A stretch of 40,485 bases of DNA from an uncultured bacterium (GTDB lineage Bacteria > Bacillota > Clostridia > Lachnospirales > Lachnospiraceae). The first letter of the stretch is position 1. The number at the start of each line of letters is the position of its first letter. A program made the position numbers and the translations under genes. The notes below the pieces were generated by a model. It worked only from the letters and a program-made list of their open reading frames with translations. It made no database searches and was not told where the DNA came from. This document shows positions 32,457-39,638 of this stretch, in pieces. The stretch covers positions 1-40,485 of the forward strand of contig CANRVD010000023.1 in NCBI GenBank assembly GCA_947643145.1. The letters are read 5' to 3'.

Positions 32457-34568
32457 ATGGATGTTAGCCAGTATCTTGAGATTTTTATTGATGAAACAAA
32501 GGAACATTTACAGACTCTGAGCGACCAGATTATGATTTTGGAGCAGGAGCCGGAAAATATGGACGTTATCAATGAGATTTTCCGTGCTGCCCATTCCTTA
32601 AAGGGTATGGCTGGTACTATGGGGTTTAAGCGTATGCAGCGTCTGACCCATGACATGGAAAATGTATTTCAGGAAGTTCGTAGTGGGAATATGACTGTCC
32701 AGCCGGAATTGGTTGATGTATTGTTCCGTGGTTTGGATGCACTGGAATCTTATTTGGCAGAAATTTTAGAGACTGCCAATGAGGGAACAGAGGACAATGA
32801 AGAAATTATCAACACTTTGAATGCGATTGCTAAAAAAGCAAGTGGAAAAGAAGAGCCAGCGAAAGAAGAAGCAAAGGCTGAGAATGCAGCCGCTTCATCA
32901 TCGGGTAATGGCACAGAATCAAAATACCAGTCTATTCAGGTTTCTGATTTTGAGAAAAACACATTTGAGAAAGCGAAAAGTGAGAACCAAAATATATTTG
33001 GAATCACGGTATATCTGCAGGAGACCTGTATTCTGAAAGCAGCCAGGGCATTCTTGGTATTTAAGGCATTAGAAGAAATGGGCGAGGTTGTGAAATCAGT
33101 TCCTGACATACAGGATATTGAGGATGAAAAATTTGAATTTGATTTCAGTCTGGTTTATATTACTGCAGAAGAACTGGAAAAAGTAAAGTCTGCGATTGAG
33201 GCTGTTTCTGAAGTAAGAGGAGCAGTGATTGGACCATTTGATATGGGTGAACCTGCAGCAGAAGAAACAAAGGCAGATCCTGCAAAGGAGGAGGCTAAGC
33301 AGGCAGAGGCTGAACCAAAGCCGGCCGGTAATGCAGCAGCACAAAAAGCGGCAGAGCAGAAGAAAGAAACGCCTGCTGCAAAGAAAACACCTGCAAAGGC
33401 TGCAAAACCGACAGTTGGAAGAACTGTCCGTGTTGATATTGAAAAGTTAGATGTCTTAATGAATCTTGTCAGCGAGCTGATTATTGCGAAAAATGGTCTG
33501 GTTTCAACAAGTACTGCGGATGAGACAAGAAATGATTCCGGTTTTAATGAGCAGATTGAATATTTGGAGAGTGTTACTACAAACCTTCATGAGTCTGTTA
33601 TGAAGGTTCGAATGGTACCAATTGAGAGTGTTGTAAACCGTTTCCCGCGTATGATACGTGACCTGAGCAAAAAGCTTGGCAAAAAAATGGAATTACATAT
33701 GACTGGTGAAGAGACAGAGCTTGACCGTACGGTTATCGATGAGATTGGTGACCCATTACAGCATCTGCTTCGTAATTCCGCTGACCACGGACTGGAAGCA
33801 AACGATGAAAGAATTGCTCTTGGCAAAGACGAGGTTGGTCATATCTATCTTGATGCTTATCAGGATGGTAATAATGTAACAATTGAAGTACGTGATGACG
33901 GTGCCGGAATCAATGTAGAAAAGGTTAAAAACAAGGCGATTGAAAAGGGTACTATCACACCGGAGCAGGCAGAAGCAATGTCTGATAAGGAGATTATTGA
34001 CCTCCTGTTTAAGCCAAGTTTCTCAACAGCAGAGAAAATTACAGATGTTTCGGGACGTGGTGTAGGTCTTGATGTTGTTAAAACTAAGATTGAAGGTCTT
34101 GGTGGTAATATTGAGTGTAAGACAGAACTTGGAGAAGGAAGCAGTTTTATTATCCGTCTTCCGTTGACACTTGCTATTATTCAGGCATTAATGGTAGAGC
34201 TTGGCGCTGAGAAATATGCGATTCCTCTTGGAAGCATTCAGACAATTGAGGATGTGGCATTCTCAGAGGTAAAGCATGTTCAGACCAAAGAAGTTATTCA
34301 TCTGCGTGGTTCCGTTATTCCTTTAATCCGTTTGGATAAGATTTTAGAAGTTGAGCCGGGTGAATTTGAGCCGGAAAGCCTTACTGTTGTTATTGTTAAG
34401 AAGGGCGACAGACAGGCCGGGCTGGTTGTGGACAATCTGATTGGCCAGCAGGAAATCGTTATCAAACCAATTGGAGATTACATTCATTGCAGCAAGTTAA
34501 TCAGCGGTGCTACTATTCTTGGTAATGGTGAAATTGCACTGATTCTCGAAGCAAATACTTTAGTATAG
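32457..34568 (+). CDS. cheA: Chemotaxis sensor histidine kinase CheA
   Basis: This encodes a 703-aa CheA. The P1/Hpt domain holds phospho-acceptor His46 in AAHSLKGMAGTMGF. A P2-like CheY/CheB-binding domain is at about 168-260 (starting SKYQSIQVSDFEKNTFE). An Ala/Lys/Pro-rich linker follows to about 320. P3 dimerisation is VRVDIEKLDVLMNLVSELII. P4 kinase boxes are DPLQHLLRNSADHGLE (N), DDGAGI (G1) and GRGVGLDVV (G2). The P5 CheW-like domain is the C-terminal 130 residues. ATG 32457 is preferred; an in-frame upstream ATG at 32439 lies within cheB and has no ribosome site. Confidence 0.96.
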   Translation: MDVSQYLEIFIDETKEHLQTLSDQIMILEQEPENMDVINEIFRAAHSLKGMAGTMGFKRMQRLTHDMENVFQEVRSGNMTVQPELVDVLFRGLDALESYLAEILETANEGTEDNEEIINTLNAIAKKASGKEEPAKEEAKAENAAASSSGNGTESKYQSIQVSDFEKNTFEKAKSENQNIFGITVYLQETCILKAARAFLVFKALEEMGEVVKSVPDIQDIEDEKFEFDFSLVYITAEELEKVKSAIEAVSEVRGAVIGPFDMGEPAAEETKADPAKEEAKQAEAEPKPAGNAAAQKAAEQKKETPAAKKTPAKAAKPTVGRTVRVDIEKLDVLMNLVSELIIAKNGLVSTSTADETRNDSGFNEQIEYLESVTTNLHESVMKVRMVPIESVVNRFPRMIRDLSKKLGKKMELHMTGEETELDRTVIDEIGDPLQHLLRNSADHGLEANDERIALGKDEVGHIYLDAYQDGNNVTIEVRDDGAGINVEKVKNKAIEKGTITPEQAEAMSDKEIIDLLFKPSFSTAEKITDVSGRGVGLDVVKTKIEGLGGNIECKTELGEGSSFIIRLPLTLAIIQALMVELGAEKYAIPLGSIQTIEDVAFSEVKHVQTKEVIHLRGSVIPLIRLDKILEVEPGEFEPESLTVVIVKKGDRQAGLVVDNLIGQQEIVIKPIGDYIHCSKLISGATILGNGEIALILEANTLV

Positions 34569-34580
34569 GGGGGCTAGAAG

Positions 34581-35060
34581 ATGGATGATATAAACGATAT
34601 TCAGAATGTAGAAGTAGCAAGTGAGGGAAAACAGTATATTGTTGTCCGTCTCGGCAGTGAACAGTACGGTATTGATATTAAGTATATTGACAATATTGTG
34701 CGTATGACGAGAATTACCCGTATTCCAAGTGCCCAGAAATATTTTAAGGGTGTAATTAATCTTCGTGGTGAAATTAATCCGGTTATGAGCCTTCGTCTGA
34801 AGTTTGAATTGGAGCCGGATGAATATACAAATTCCACCAGGATTATTATTATTAAACTGGAATCACAGTCACCAATTGGGATTATTGTTGATGAAGTAAA
34901 AGAGGTTGTCACTTTGGACTCTGCTTCTATTGAAAAACCAACAGCGGATGCAGCAAATGATATTGGGATTAAATATCTGAGCGGTATTGGCAAACACGGT
35001 GACGGTTTAATCACATTGTTAAATATAGCTTCTGTCATAAATGAGAAAGAAAATATTTAA
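34581..35060 (+). CDS. cheW: Chemotaxis coupling protein CheW
   Basis: This encodes a 159-aa CheW that couples receptors to CheA. The SH3-like fold is recognisable from KQYIVVRLGSEQYGIDIKYI, then RIPSAQKYFKGVINLRGEIN and the C-terminal IVDEVKEVVTL. A ribosome site (GGGGGGCTAG region) precedes ATG 34581. The gene follows cheA by 12 nt and precedes cheC, an order typical of Firmicutes. Confidence 0.96.
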   Translation: MDDINDIQNVEVASEGKQYIVVRLGSEQYGIDIKYIDNIVRMTRITRIPSAQKYFKGVINLRGEINPVMSLRLKFELEPDEYTNSTRIIIIKLESQSPIGIIVDEVKEVVTLDSASIEKPTADAANDIGIKYLSGIGKHGDGLITLLNIASVINEKENI

Positions 35061-35080
35061 GACAGGGATAAGGAGTTGCT

Positions 35081-35698
35081 ATGCAGAAAAATGATGAAAG
35101 TATGAGCGACTTTGAATTTGATGTATTAACTGAAATAGGAAACATAGGTGCGGGCAATGCAACTACAGCATTGTCCCAACTTATTAATGCCAAGATTGAT
35201 ATGTATGTTCCACAGGTGCAGATGCTGTCATTTTCAGAACTGGCAGAAATTATTGGCGGAGCAGAAACGTTAGTTGCAGGCATTTTGTTGAACTTAACAG
35301 GTGATATTACAGGTTCAATGTTGTTTATTTTGGAAAGCAGAGATGCCAGAAGGATGGTGCATCAATTAATGGGCTATGTGAAAGACGGAGAAGAGCTTTT
35401 TTCTGATTTGGAAGTCTCTGCATTACAGGAAATAGGAAATATTATTTCAGGAGCCTATCTTTCCGCAATTTCTACTTTAACTAAATTAACGATTTCGGTA
35501 TCGATTCCGAGTTTGGCTTTTGACATGGCAGGCGCAATACTAAGTGTTCCTGCAATTGAGTTTGGGAAGCTGGGCGATAAAGCGTTGCTGATTGAATCCA
35601 AGTTTAAGGATATGGATGTAGATATCAGTGGTTACTTCATATTGATTCCGACGATGGAATCGTATGGACGCATATTAGAATCGTTAGGGTTAAGGTGA
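35081..35698 (+). CDS. cheC: CheY-P phosphatase CheC
   Basis: This encodes a 205-aa CheC. It has both phosphatase motifs: Asp14-x3-Glu18-x2-Asn21 in FDVLTEIGNIGAGNAT, and Ser113-x3-Glu117-x2-Asn120 in VSALQEIGNIISGAYL. CheC removes phosphate from CheY-P and partners CheD for adaptation. It overlaps no gene, but its stop lies 6 nt before cheD. Together with FliY the window codes two CheY-P phosphatases. Confidence 0.95.
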   Translation: MQKNDESMSDFEFDVLTEIGNIGAGNATTALSQLINAKIDMYVPQVQMLSFSELAEIIGGAETLVAGILLNLTGDITGSMLFILESRDARRMVHQLMGYVKDGEELFSDLEVSALQEIGNIISGAYLSAISTLTKLTISVSIPSLAFDMAGAILSVPAIEFGKLGDKALLIESKFKDMDVDISGYFILIPTMESYGRILESLGLR

Positions 35699-35704
35699 TT
35701 GGGA

Positions 35705-36190
35705 ATGTCTAAGATGATAAAAGTAGGTATGGCTGATTTGAATATTTGTCATGCGCCGGACGCAATTACAACACTGGGGCTTGGTTCCTGTGTTGGTGTT
35801 GCGTTGTATGACAAAACTACTAAACTTGCCGGGCTGGTACATGTCATGTTACCGGATAGTACCCAGGTTAGGCAAAATCAGAACCGGGCAAAGTTTGCAG
35901 ATACAGGAATCGATTATTTAATAGAAATGATGGTTGCAAAGGGAGCTGGCAGAAGCCGCCTGACAGCGAAAATTGCAGGAGGCGCCCAGATGTTTGCTTT
36001 TAATGGAAACAGTGATATGCTCCGTGTAGGAGAAAGAAATGTAGAATCGGTGAAAAGAAAACTAAATCAACTGAGAATTCCTATTTTGGCAGCGGATACC
36101 GGCCTGAATTTTGGACGGACGGTTGAGTTTTATCCAGAAACCGGTGATTTTGTAATTAAGGCAGTAGGAAAACCAGTAAAAACAATTTAA
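35705..36190 (+). CDS. cheD: Chemoreceptor glutamine deamidase CheD
   Basis: This encodes a protein of about 161 aa. The catalytic Cys29 (GLGSCVGVALYD) and His46 (GLVHVMLPDS) are present, with AKIAGGAQMF at about residue 90. CheD deamidates chemoreceptors and is a target of CheC. ATG 35705 is chosen, about 8 nt after AAGGTG; TTG 35699 is too close to that site. It directly follows cheC, as in B. subtilis and Thermotoga. Confidence 0.94.
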   Translation: MSKMIKVGMADLNICHAPDAITTLGLGSCVGVALYDKTTKLAGLVHVMLPDSTQVRQNQNRAKFADTGIDYLIEMMVAKGAGRSRLTAKIAGGAQMFAFNGNSDMLRVGERNVESVKRKLNQLRIPILAADTGLNFGRTVEFYPETGDFVIKAVGKPVKTI

Positions 36191-36221
36191 GTGGTTAAAA
36201 AATGATGAAGAGAGGGTTCTT

Positions 36222-36527
36222 ATGAAACTGGAATTTATTCCGAAATTTATAACATTATTAGCTGGCTCTGTAGTATGTATTATTACCATTATAAATGATA
36301 TGGAAGTTGTCTATAGTCTTGAATTGTTATTGGCAACTTTGGTAATATTTTATATTATCGGACTCATTGCAAAAAAAATTATCCAAAAGGTTTTGGAAGG
36401 CAATATGTTTGTGAAGAACACAGATGCTACACTGCAGGATATTGCACTTCCGGAACAGGATATCCCGGTAATGGGTGCTGGTGTGAATGGTGAAGGAGAA
36501 TCTGTTTCTGGTGCAGCCGGAGAATAA
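36222..36527 (+). CDS. Small membrane protein of unknown function
   Basis: This encodes a 101-aa protein that I do not recognise. It has two membrane helices, at about residues 6-24 (IPKFITLLAGSVVCIITIIN) and 29-51 (VVYSLELLLATLVIFYIIGL). The C-terminal 45 residues are polar and Gly/Glu-rich and probably disordered. The predicted ribosome site is AGAGAGGG. It lies between cheD and sigD on the same strand, so a link with motility or the membrane step of assembly is only inferred. Confidence 0.75.
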   Translation: MKLEFIPKFITLLAGSVVCIITIINDMEVVYSLELLLATLVIFYIIGLIAKKIIQKVLEGNMFVKNTDATLQDIALPEQDIPVMGAGVNGEGESVSGAAGE

Positions 36528-36556
36528 TCAGATGCGGTATTATAGAACCAGAGCAG

Positions 36557-36602
36557 GGTTAACGGGTTCATTGTAAGTGATAATTCGAAAGGAATGTTAA
36601 CC
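36557..36602 (+). promoter_or_regulatory. Inverted repeat around the sigD ribosome site
   Basis: GGTTAAC (36557-36563) is perfectly complementary to GTTAACC (36596-36602). The sigD Shine-Dalgarno GAAAGGA sits in the 32-nt loop and the second arm ends one base before the ATG. A competing hairpin, GAACC (36546-36550) with GGTTC (36565-36569), would leave the first arm in its loop. Together they could gate sigD translation. Confidence 0.4.
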
Positions 36603-36603
36603 A

Positions 36604-37365
36604 ATGGATGATAAGCAAAAAGAAGAATTGTGGACGCAATATCAAAAGACGAGAAATCCTGCAATCAGGGAACAGTTGATTATTGAGTATGCTGGTCTGG
36701 TTAAGATTGTAGCAGGAAGGCTTGGTATGTATTTAGGCTATACAATTGAATATGATGATTTAGTAGGTTATGGCATATTTGGGCTTATTGATGCTATTGA
36801 TAAATTCGAATTAACAAAGGGCGTTAAGTTTGAAACGTATGCCAGTCTCCGAATCCGTGGTTCTATTTTAGACCAGATTCGTAAAATGGACTGGATTCCA
36901 AGAACACTGCGCCAAAAGCAGAAAAAACTGGAAAATGCTATTCGGGAATTAGAGGTAAAATATGGAAGGCAGGCTTCAAACGAGGAGCTGGCGGGGGAAC
37001 TGGGAATTTCAGTAGAGGAACTGGAGGAACTTGTTAACCAGACGCAGATTGCTAATTTGGTTTCCTTAGATGAATATTTAGAGCAGGGAAGTGAAGTAAG
37101 GGTTGAATTTGGCAATACGCCACGCTTTGAGCAGCCGGAAAAGATTATGGAGCGGCAGGAATTAAAGAAGATTCTTGCACAAGCTATTGATTCCCTGACG
37201 GAAAATGAGCAAAAAGTAATTGCATTTTATTATTTTGAGGAGTTAACTTTAAAAGAGATTAGTAAAATATTAGAAGTTTCCGAATCAAGAGTTTCACAGC
37301 TTCATACAAAGGCTCTTCGTAAAATGAAAGAACGTATGGGAAGTGATATCTCCTTTTTTGGATAA
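36604..37365 (+). CDS. sigD: RNA polymerase sigma factor for flagellar late genes (sigma-28/SigD/FliA)
   Basis: This encodes a 253-aa sigma-28 of full length. Region 2 has YDDLVGYGIFGLIDAIDKFE and the -10-reading SLRIRGSILDQIRKMDWIPR. Region 3 reads RQASNEELAGELGISVEELE. Region 4 is LTLKEISKILEVSESRVSQL then HTKALRKMKERMG. It directs late flagellar genes such as flagellin and motor-related regulons in this clade. No clear sigma-28 promoter was seen in the window. In B. subtilis the gene is near the end of the fla/che operon, as here. Confidence 0.96.
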   Translation: MDDKQKEELWTQYQKTRNPAIREQLIIEYAGLVKIVAGRLGMYLGYTIEYDDLVGYGIFGLIDAIDKFELTKGVKFETYASLRIRGSILDQIRKMDWIPRTLRQKQKKLENAIRELEVKYGRQASNEELAGELGISVEELEELVNQTQIANLVSLDEYLEQGSEVRVEFGNTPRFEQPEKIMERQELKKILAQAIDSLTENEQKVIAFYYFEELTLKEISKILEVSESRVSQLHTKALRKMKERMGSDISFFG

Positions 37366-37388
37366 ATGAATAAGACTGGAGGAGCGCA

Positions 37389-38996
37389 ATGAAGAGAAAT
37401 GCCTTTTTTCAATTAGTTCAAAAAAGCGATGGCACATATTTGAAATCCTATCCAGCAGTAGACGGTGGAGAACCGCTTAAACCGGACGATATCATTTCTT
37501 ATCTGAACAGTAAGAAGTATGGTGATATAACAGTAGAAGAAGTTAAGAAATTTATTGAAGACGCAGGAAAAAATAGGAATGCAGAGCTGCGGATTACGGT
37601 TAAAACTACACTGCCGGAAAATGAAACTATTGTTGTCACGATAGACCCAAGACGTTTGTATGCAAAAGTAAGAATGTATCCAAATTCCAGTCATGGCTCA
37701 AGAATTACGGTTGCTGATATCAAGAACTTACTGGAACAGCATGGCATCCGTCATGGAATGATAGAAAAGAATCTTGAAATTATGCATAAAGCCCGTCTTT
37801 ATTGTACGGATATTCTGGTAGCAAAGGCAACAATGCCCATTCATGGAAAAGATGCTGTTATTACATATCATTTTGATGTGGATAAGACAAATAAACCTGC
37901 AGTGAGTGAAAATGGACAGGTAGATTTCCATAAACTGGATATGATTGAACCGGTATCAGACGGACAGCTTTTAGCAACACTGGAACCGGCTGATTTTGGT
38001 ACTCCGGGAACGGATGTTATGGGGGAAGAAATTAAGCCAAGGAAGGTTAATGTTAAGGTGTTGAAACATGGAAAACATATTCATTTGTCAGAGGATGGAT
38101 TAAATATGTATTCTGATGTTTCCGGTAATGTTACTTGTGTAGATGATACGGTCTTTGTATCGGACTGCTATCAGGTGCCTGCAGATGTAGGACCTTCCAC
38201 GGGTGATATTGACTATGATGGAAGTGTAAATGTCAAGGGAAATGTTTTAACAGGCTATACGGTAAAAGCAACAGGGGATATCTATGTTACCGGTGCTGTT
38301 GAGGGTGCGACTTTAATTGCCGGCGGTAAGATTGTTCTGAACCGAGGAATTCAGGGAATGGGAAAGGCTGTTATGGAAGCTGGAGGCGATGTTATTTCTA
38401 ACTTTATTGAAAGTGCAAAGGTAACAGCCGGAGGCAAGATTATTACAGATGCAATTATGCATAGCGATGCCATAGCAAATGAGTCCATAGAGGTGAATGG
38501 TAAAAGAGGTATGATTGCCGGTGGAAGTGTCCGTTCTGCCCAGAAGATTGAGACAAAGATAGCAGGCTCATCTATGGGAACACAGACAGAATTAGAGGTT
38601 GGTATTGACCCTAAGGTAATCGACAGATATCATGAAATTGAAAAATTGATGGAAGATTTCGATGATGAGAAAGAAACAATCAACCAGACTCTTGAAATTT
38701 TAAAGAAGCGTTTTAAAGCTGTTGGCTCTTTGGAGCCTGAAAAACTGATTATGCTTAAGGAAAATAAGGCTCGTTTGGCATTTATTGACGGTGAAATGGA
38801 AAAACTAACAGAAGAATACGATGAGCTGGAAGGAGTTTTGGAAAGTGCTTCCGGCCGTGGTAAAATTGTAGTATACGATATTGCTTATTCAGGTGTTAAG
38901 CTTACCATTTCTAATATTACGAACTATCTGCATAGTGAAGTACATCACAGTACCTTTGTACGTGATGGTGCAGATATACGTGTTCGCGGCATATAA
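37389..38996 (+). CDS. FapA/DUF342 domain protein
   Basis: This encodes a 535-aa protein of the DUF342/FapA family. The N-terminal 180 residues are mixed. The centre (about 185-400) has the beta-helix repeats typical of polymer-forming FapA proteins (DIDYDGSVNVKGNVLTGYTV and GAVEGATLIAGGKIVLNRGI). A coiled coil follows at about 410-490. Members often lie beside sigD in flagellar loci and some regulate motility or cell polarity. The ribosome site GGAGG is good. Role here is inferred from position. Confidence 0.85.
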   Translation: MKRNAFFQLVQKSDGTYLKSYPAVDGGEPLKPDDIISYLNSKKYGDITVEEVKKFIEDAGKNRNAELRITVKTTLPENETIVVTIDPRRLYAKVRMYPNSSHGSRITVADIKNLLEQHGIRHGMIEKNLEIMHKARLYCTDILVAKATMPIHGKDAVITYHFDVDKTNKPAVSENGQVDFHKLDMIEPVSDGQLLATLEPADFGTPGTDVMGEEIKPRKVNVKVLKHGKHIHLSEDGLNMYSDVSGNVTCVDDTVFVSDCYQVPADVGPSTGDIDYDGSVNVKGNVLTGYTVKATGDIYVTGAVEGATLIAGGKIVLNRGIQGMGKAVMEAGGDVISNFIESAKVTAGGKIITDAIMHSDAIANESIEVNGKRGMIAGGSVRSAQKIETKIAGSSMGTQTELEVGIDPKVIDRYHEIEKLMEDFDDEKETINQTLEILKKRFKAVGSLEPEKLIMLKENKARLAFIDGEMEKLTEEYDELEGVLESASGRGKIVVYDIAYSGVKLTISNITNYLHSEVHHSTFVRDGADIRVRGI

Positions 38997-39055
38997 TATG
39001 TTATTATTTACGGCTGCGCCGCTCATAGCAGCTTCTTTAGAAAGGGGGAAGGAAA

Positions 39056-39358
39056 ATGTCAATTACATTTGATATTGTGACAATGCCACCAAAATCCCAA
39101 GAGGTTTCCCAAATTCAGACGAATGAAATTAATCGTCTTCAGCAGGAAAACCAGCAAATGGCTGCACAGTTTGAAACAGAGATAAAAAAGAATTCTGAGC
39201 AGACAATCCGTAGAAATAAGGCGGAAAACGAAGAGCTAAAAAATGAAGAGAGAAGACAGCAGCAAAGAAGGAAGAAAAAGAATGCGCAGGGCAAATCCGG
39301 TGATTCCAATGAGGATGAGAAGGAAGAAAGAGTTCCTCATTTTGATATGCGGGTATAA
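39056..39358 (+). CDS. Small charged coiled-coil protein of unknown function
   Basis: This encodes a 100-aa protein that I do not recognise. The start ATG 39056 follows AAAGGGGGAAGG. Residues 18-75 are rich in Gln, Glu, Lys and Arg and form a probable coiled coil (QTNEINRLQQENQQMAAQFE and the RRQQQRRKKK basic patch). The acidic stretch EDEKEE precedes a short end PHFDMRV. No signal or membrane helix is present. It is between the FapA gene and the membrane coiled-coil gene. Confidence 0.72.
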   Translation: MSITFDIVTMPPKSQEVSQIQTNEINRLQQENQQMAAQFETEIKKNSEQTIRRNKAENEELKNEERRQQQRRKKKNAQGKSGDSNEDEKEERVPHFDMRV

Positions 39359-39359
39359 A

Positions 39360-39605
39360 GTACTATTCAAGGCTGATTACAGAAAAGAGTCAGACTCGTC
39401 GTGTTTGCACGTAAGAGAATGATTATTTTCTGTAACCAGCGTGTAGGCTGTTCTAAACGATATGAAGTAAAACATAAGCTGCTGGTTTTGCAACGGTGCC
39501 AAGCGTCACAGGCGTTTGTTTAGCACAGAACGAAGCGGAACAGAGACCTGACAGCGAAGCTGGATGGTTTTATATAAGTTGCATAGAAATGCCATGAATA
39601 GTAAC
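39360..39605 (+). other. Large structured intergenic element with GTTAC-family ends
   Basis: This 246-nt element starts 2 nt after a stop codon. TACTATTCA (39361-39369) and TGAATAGTA (39595-39603) are perfect inverted ends. GCTGATTACAGAAAA (39372-39386) pairs with TTTTCTGTAACCAGC (39426-39440) except one A.C. Inside that arm are GAGT-CAG-ACTC (39387-39397) and CGTG-TTTG-CACG (39400-39411). Further hairpins are GTGC/GCAC enclosing CAAGCG/CGTTTG (39496-39526) and CAGC-GAA-GCTG (39552-39562). No open frame or promoter was seen. Its size and terminal inverted repeats resemble a MITE-like unit or a structured RNA. Confidence 0.6.
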
Positions 39606-39638
39606 GCTAGAAAATAGAAGCATGGATTGGAGAATACA

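Noticed and set aside
39356-39379. TAAA...GCTGATTA as a sigma-28 promoter
   Set aside because: Spacing is 12 nt instead of about 15, and it overlaps the end of the structured element.
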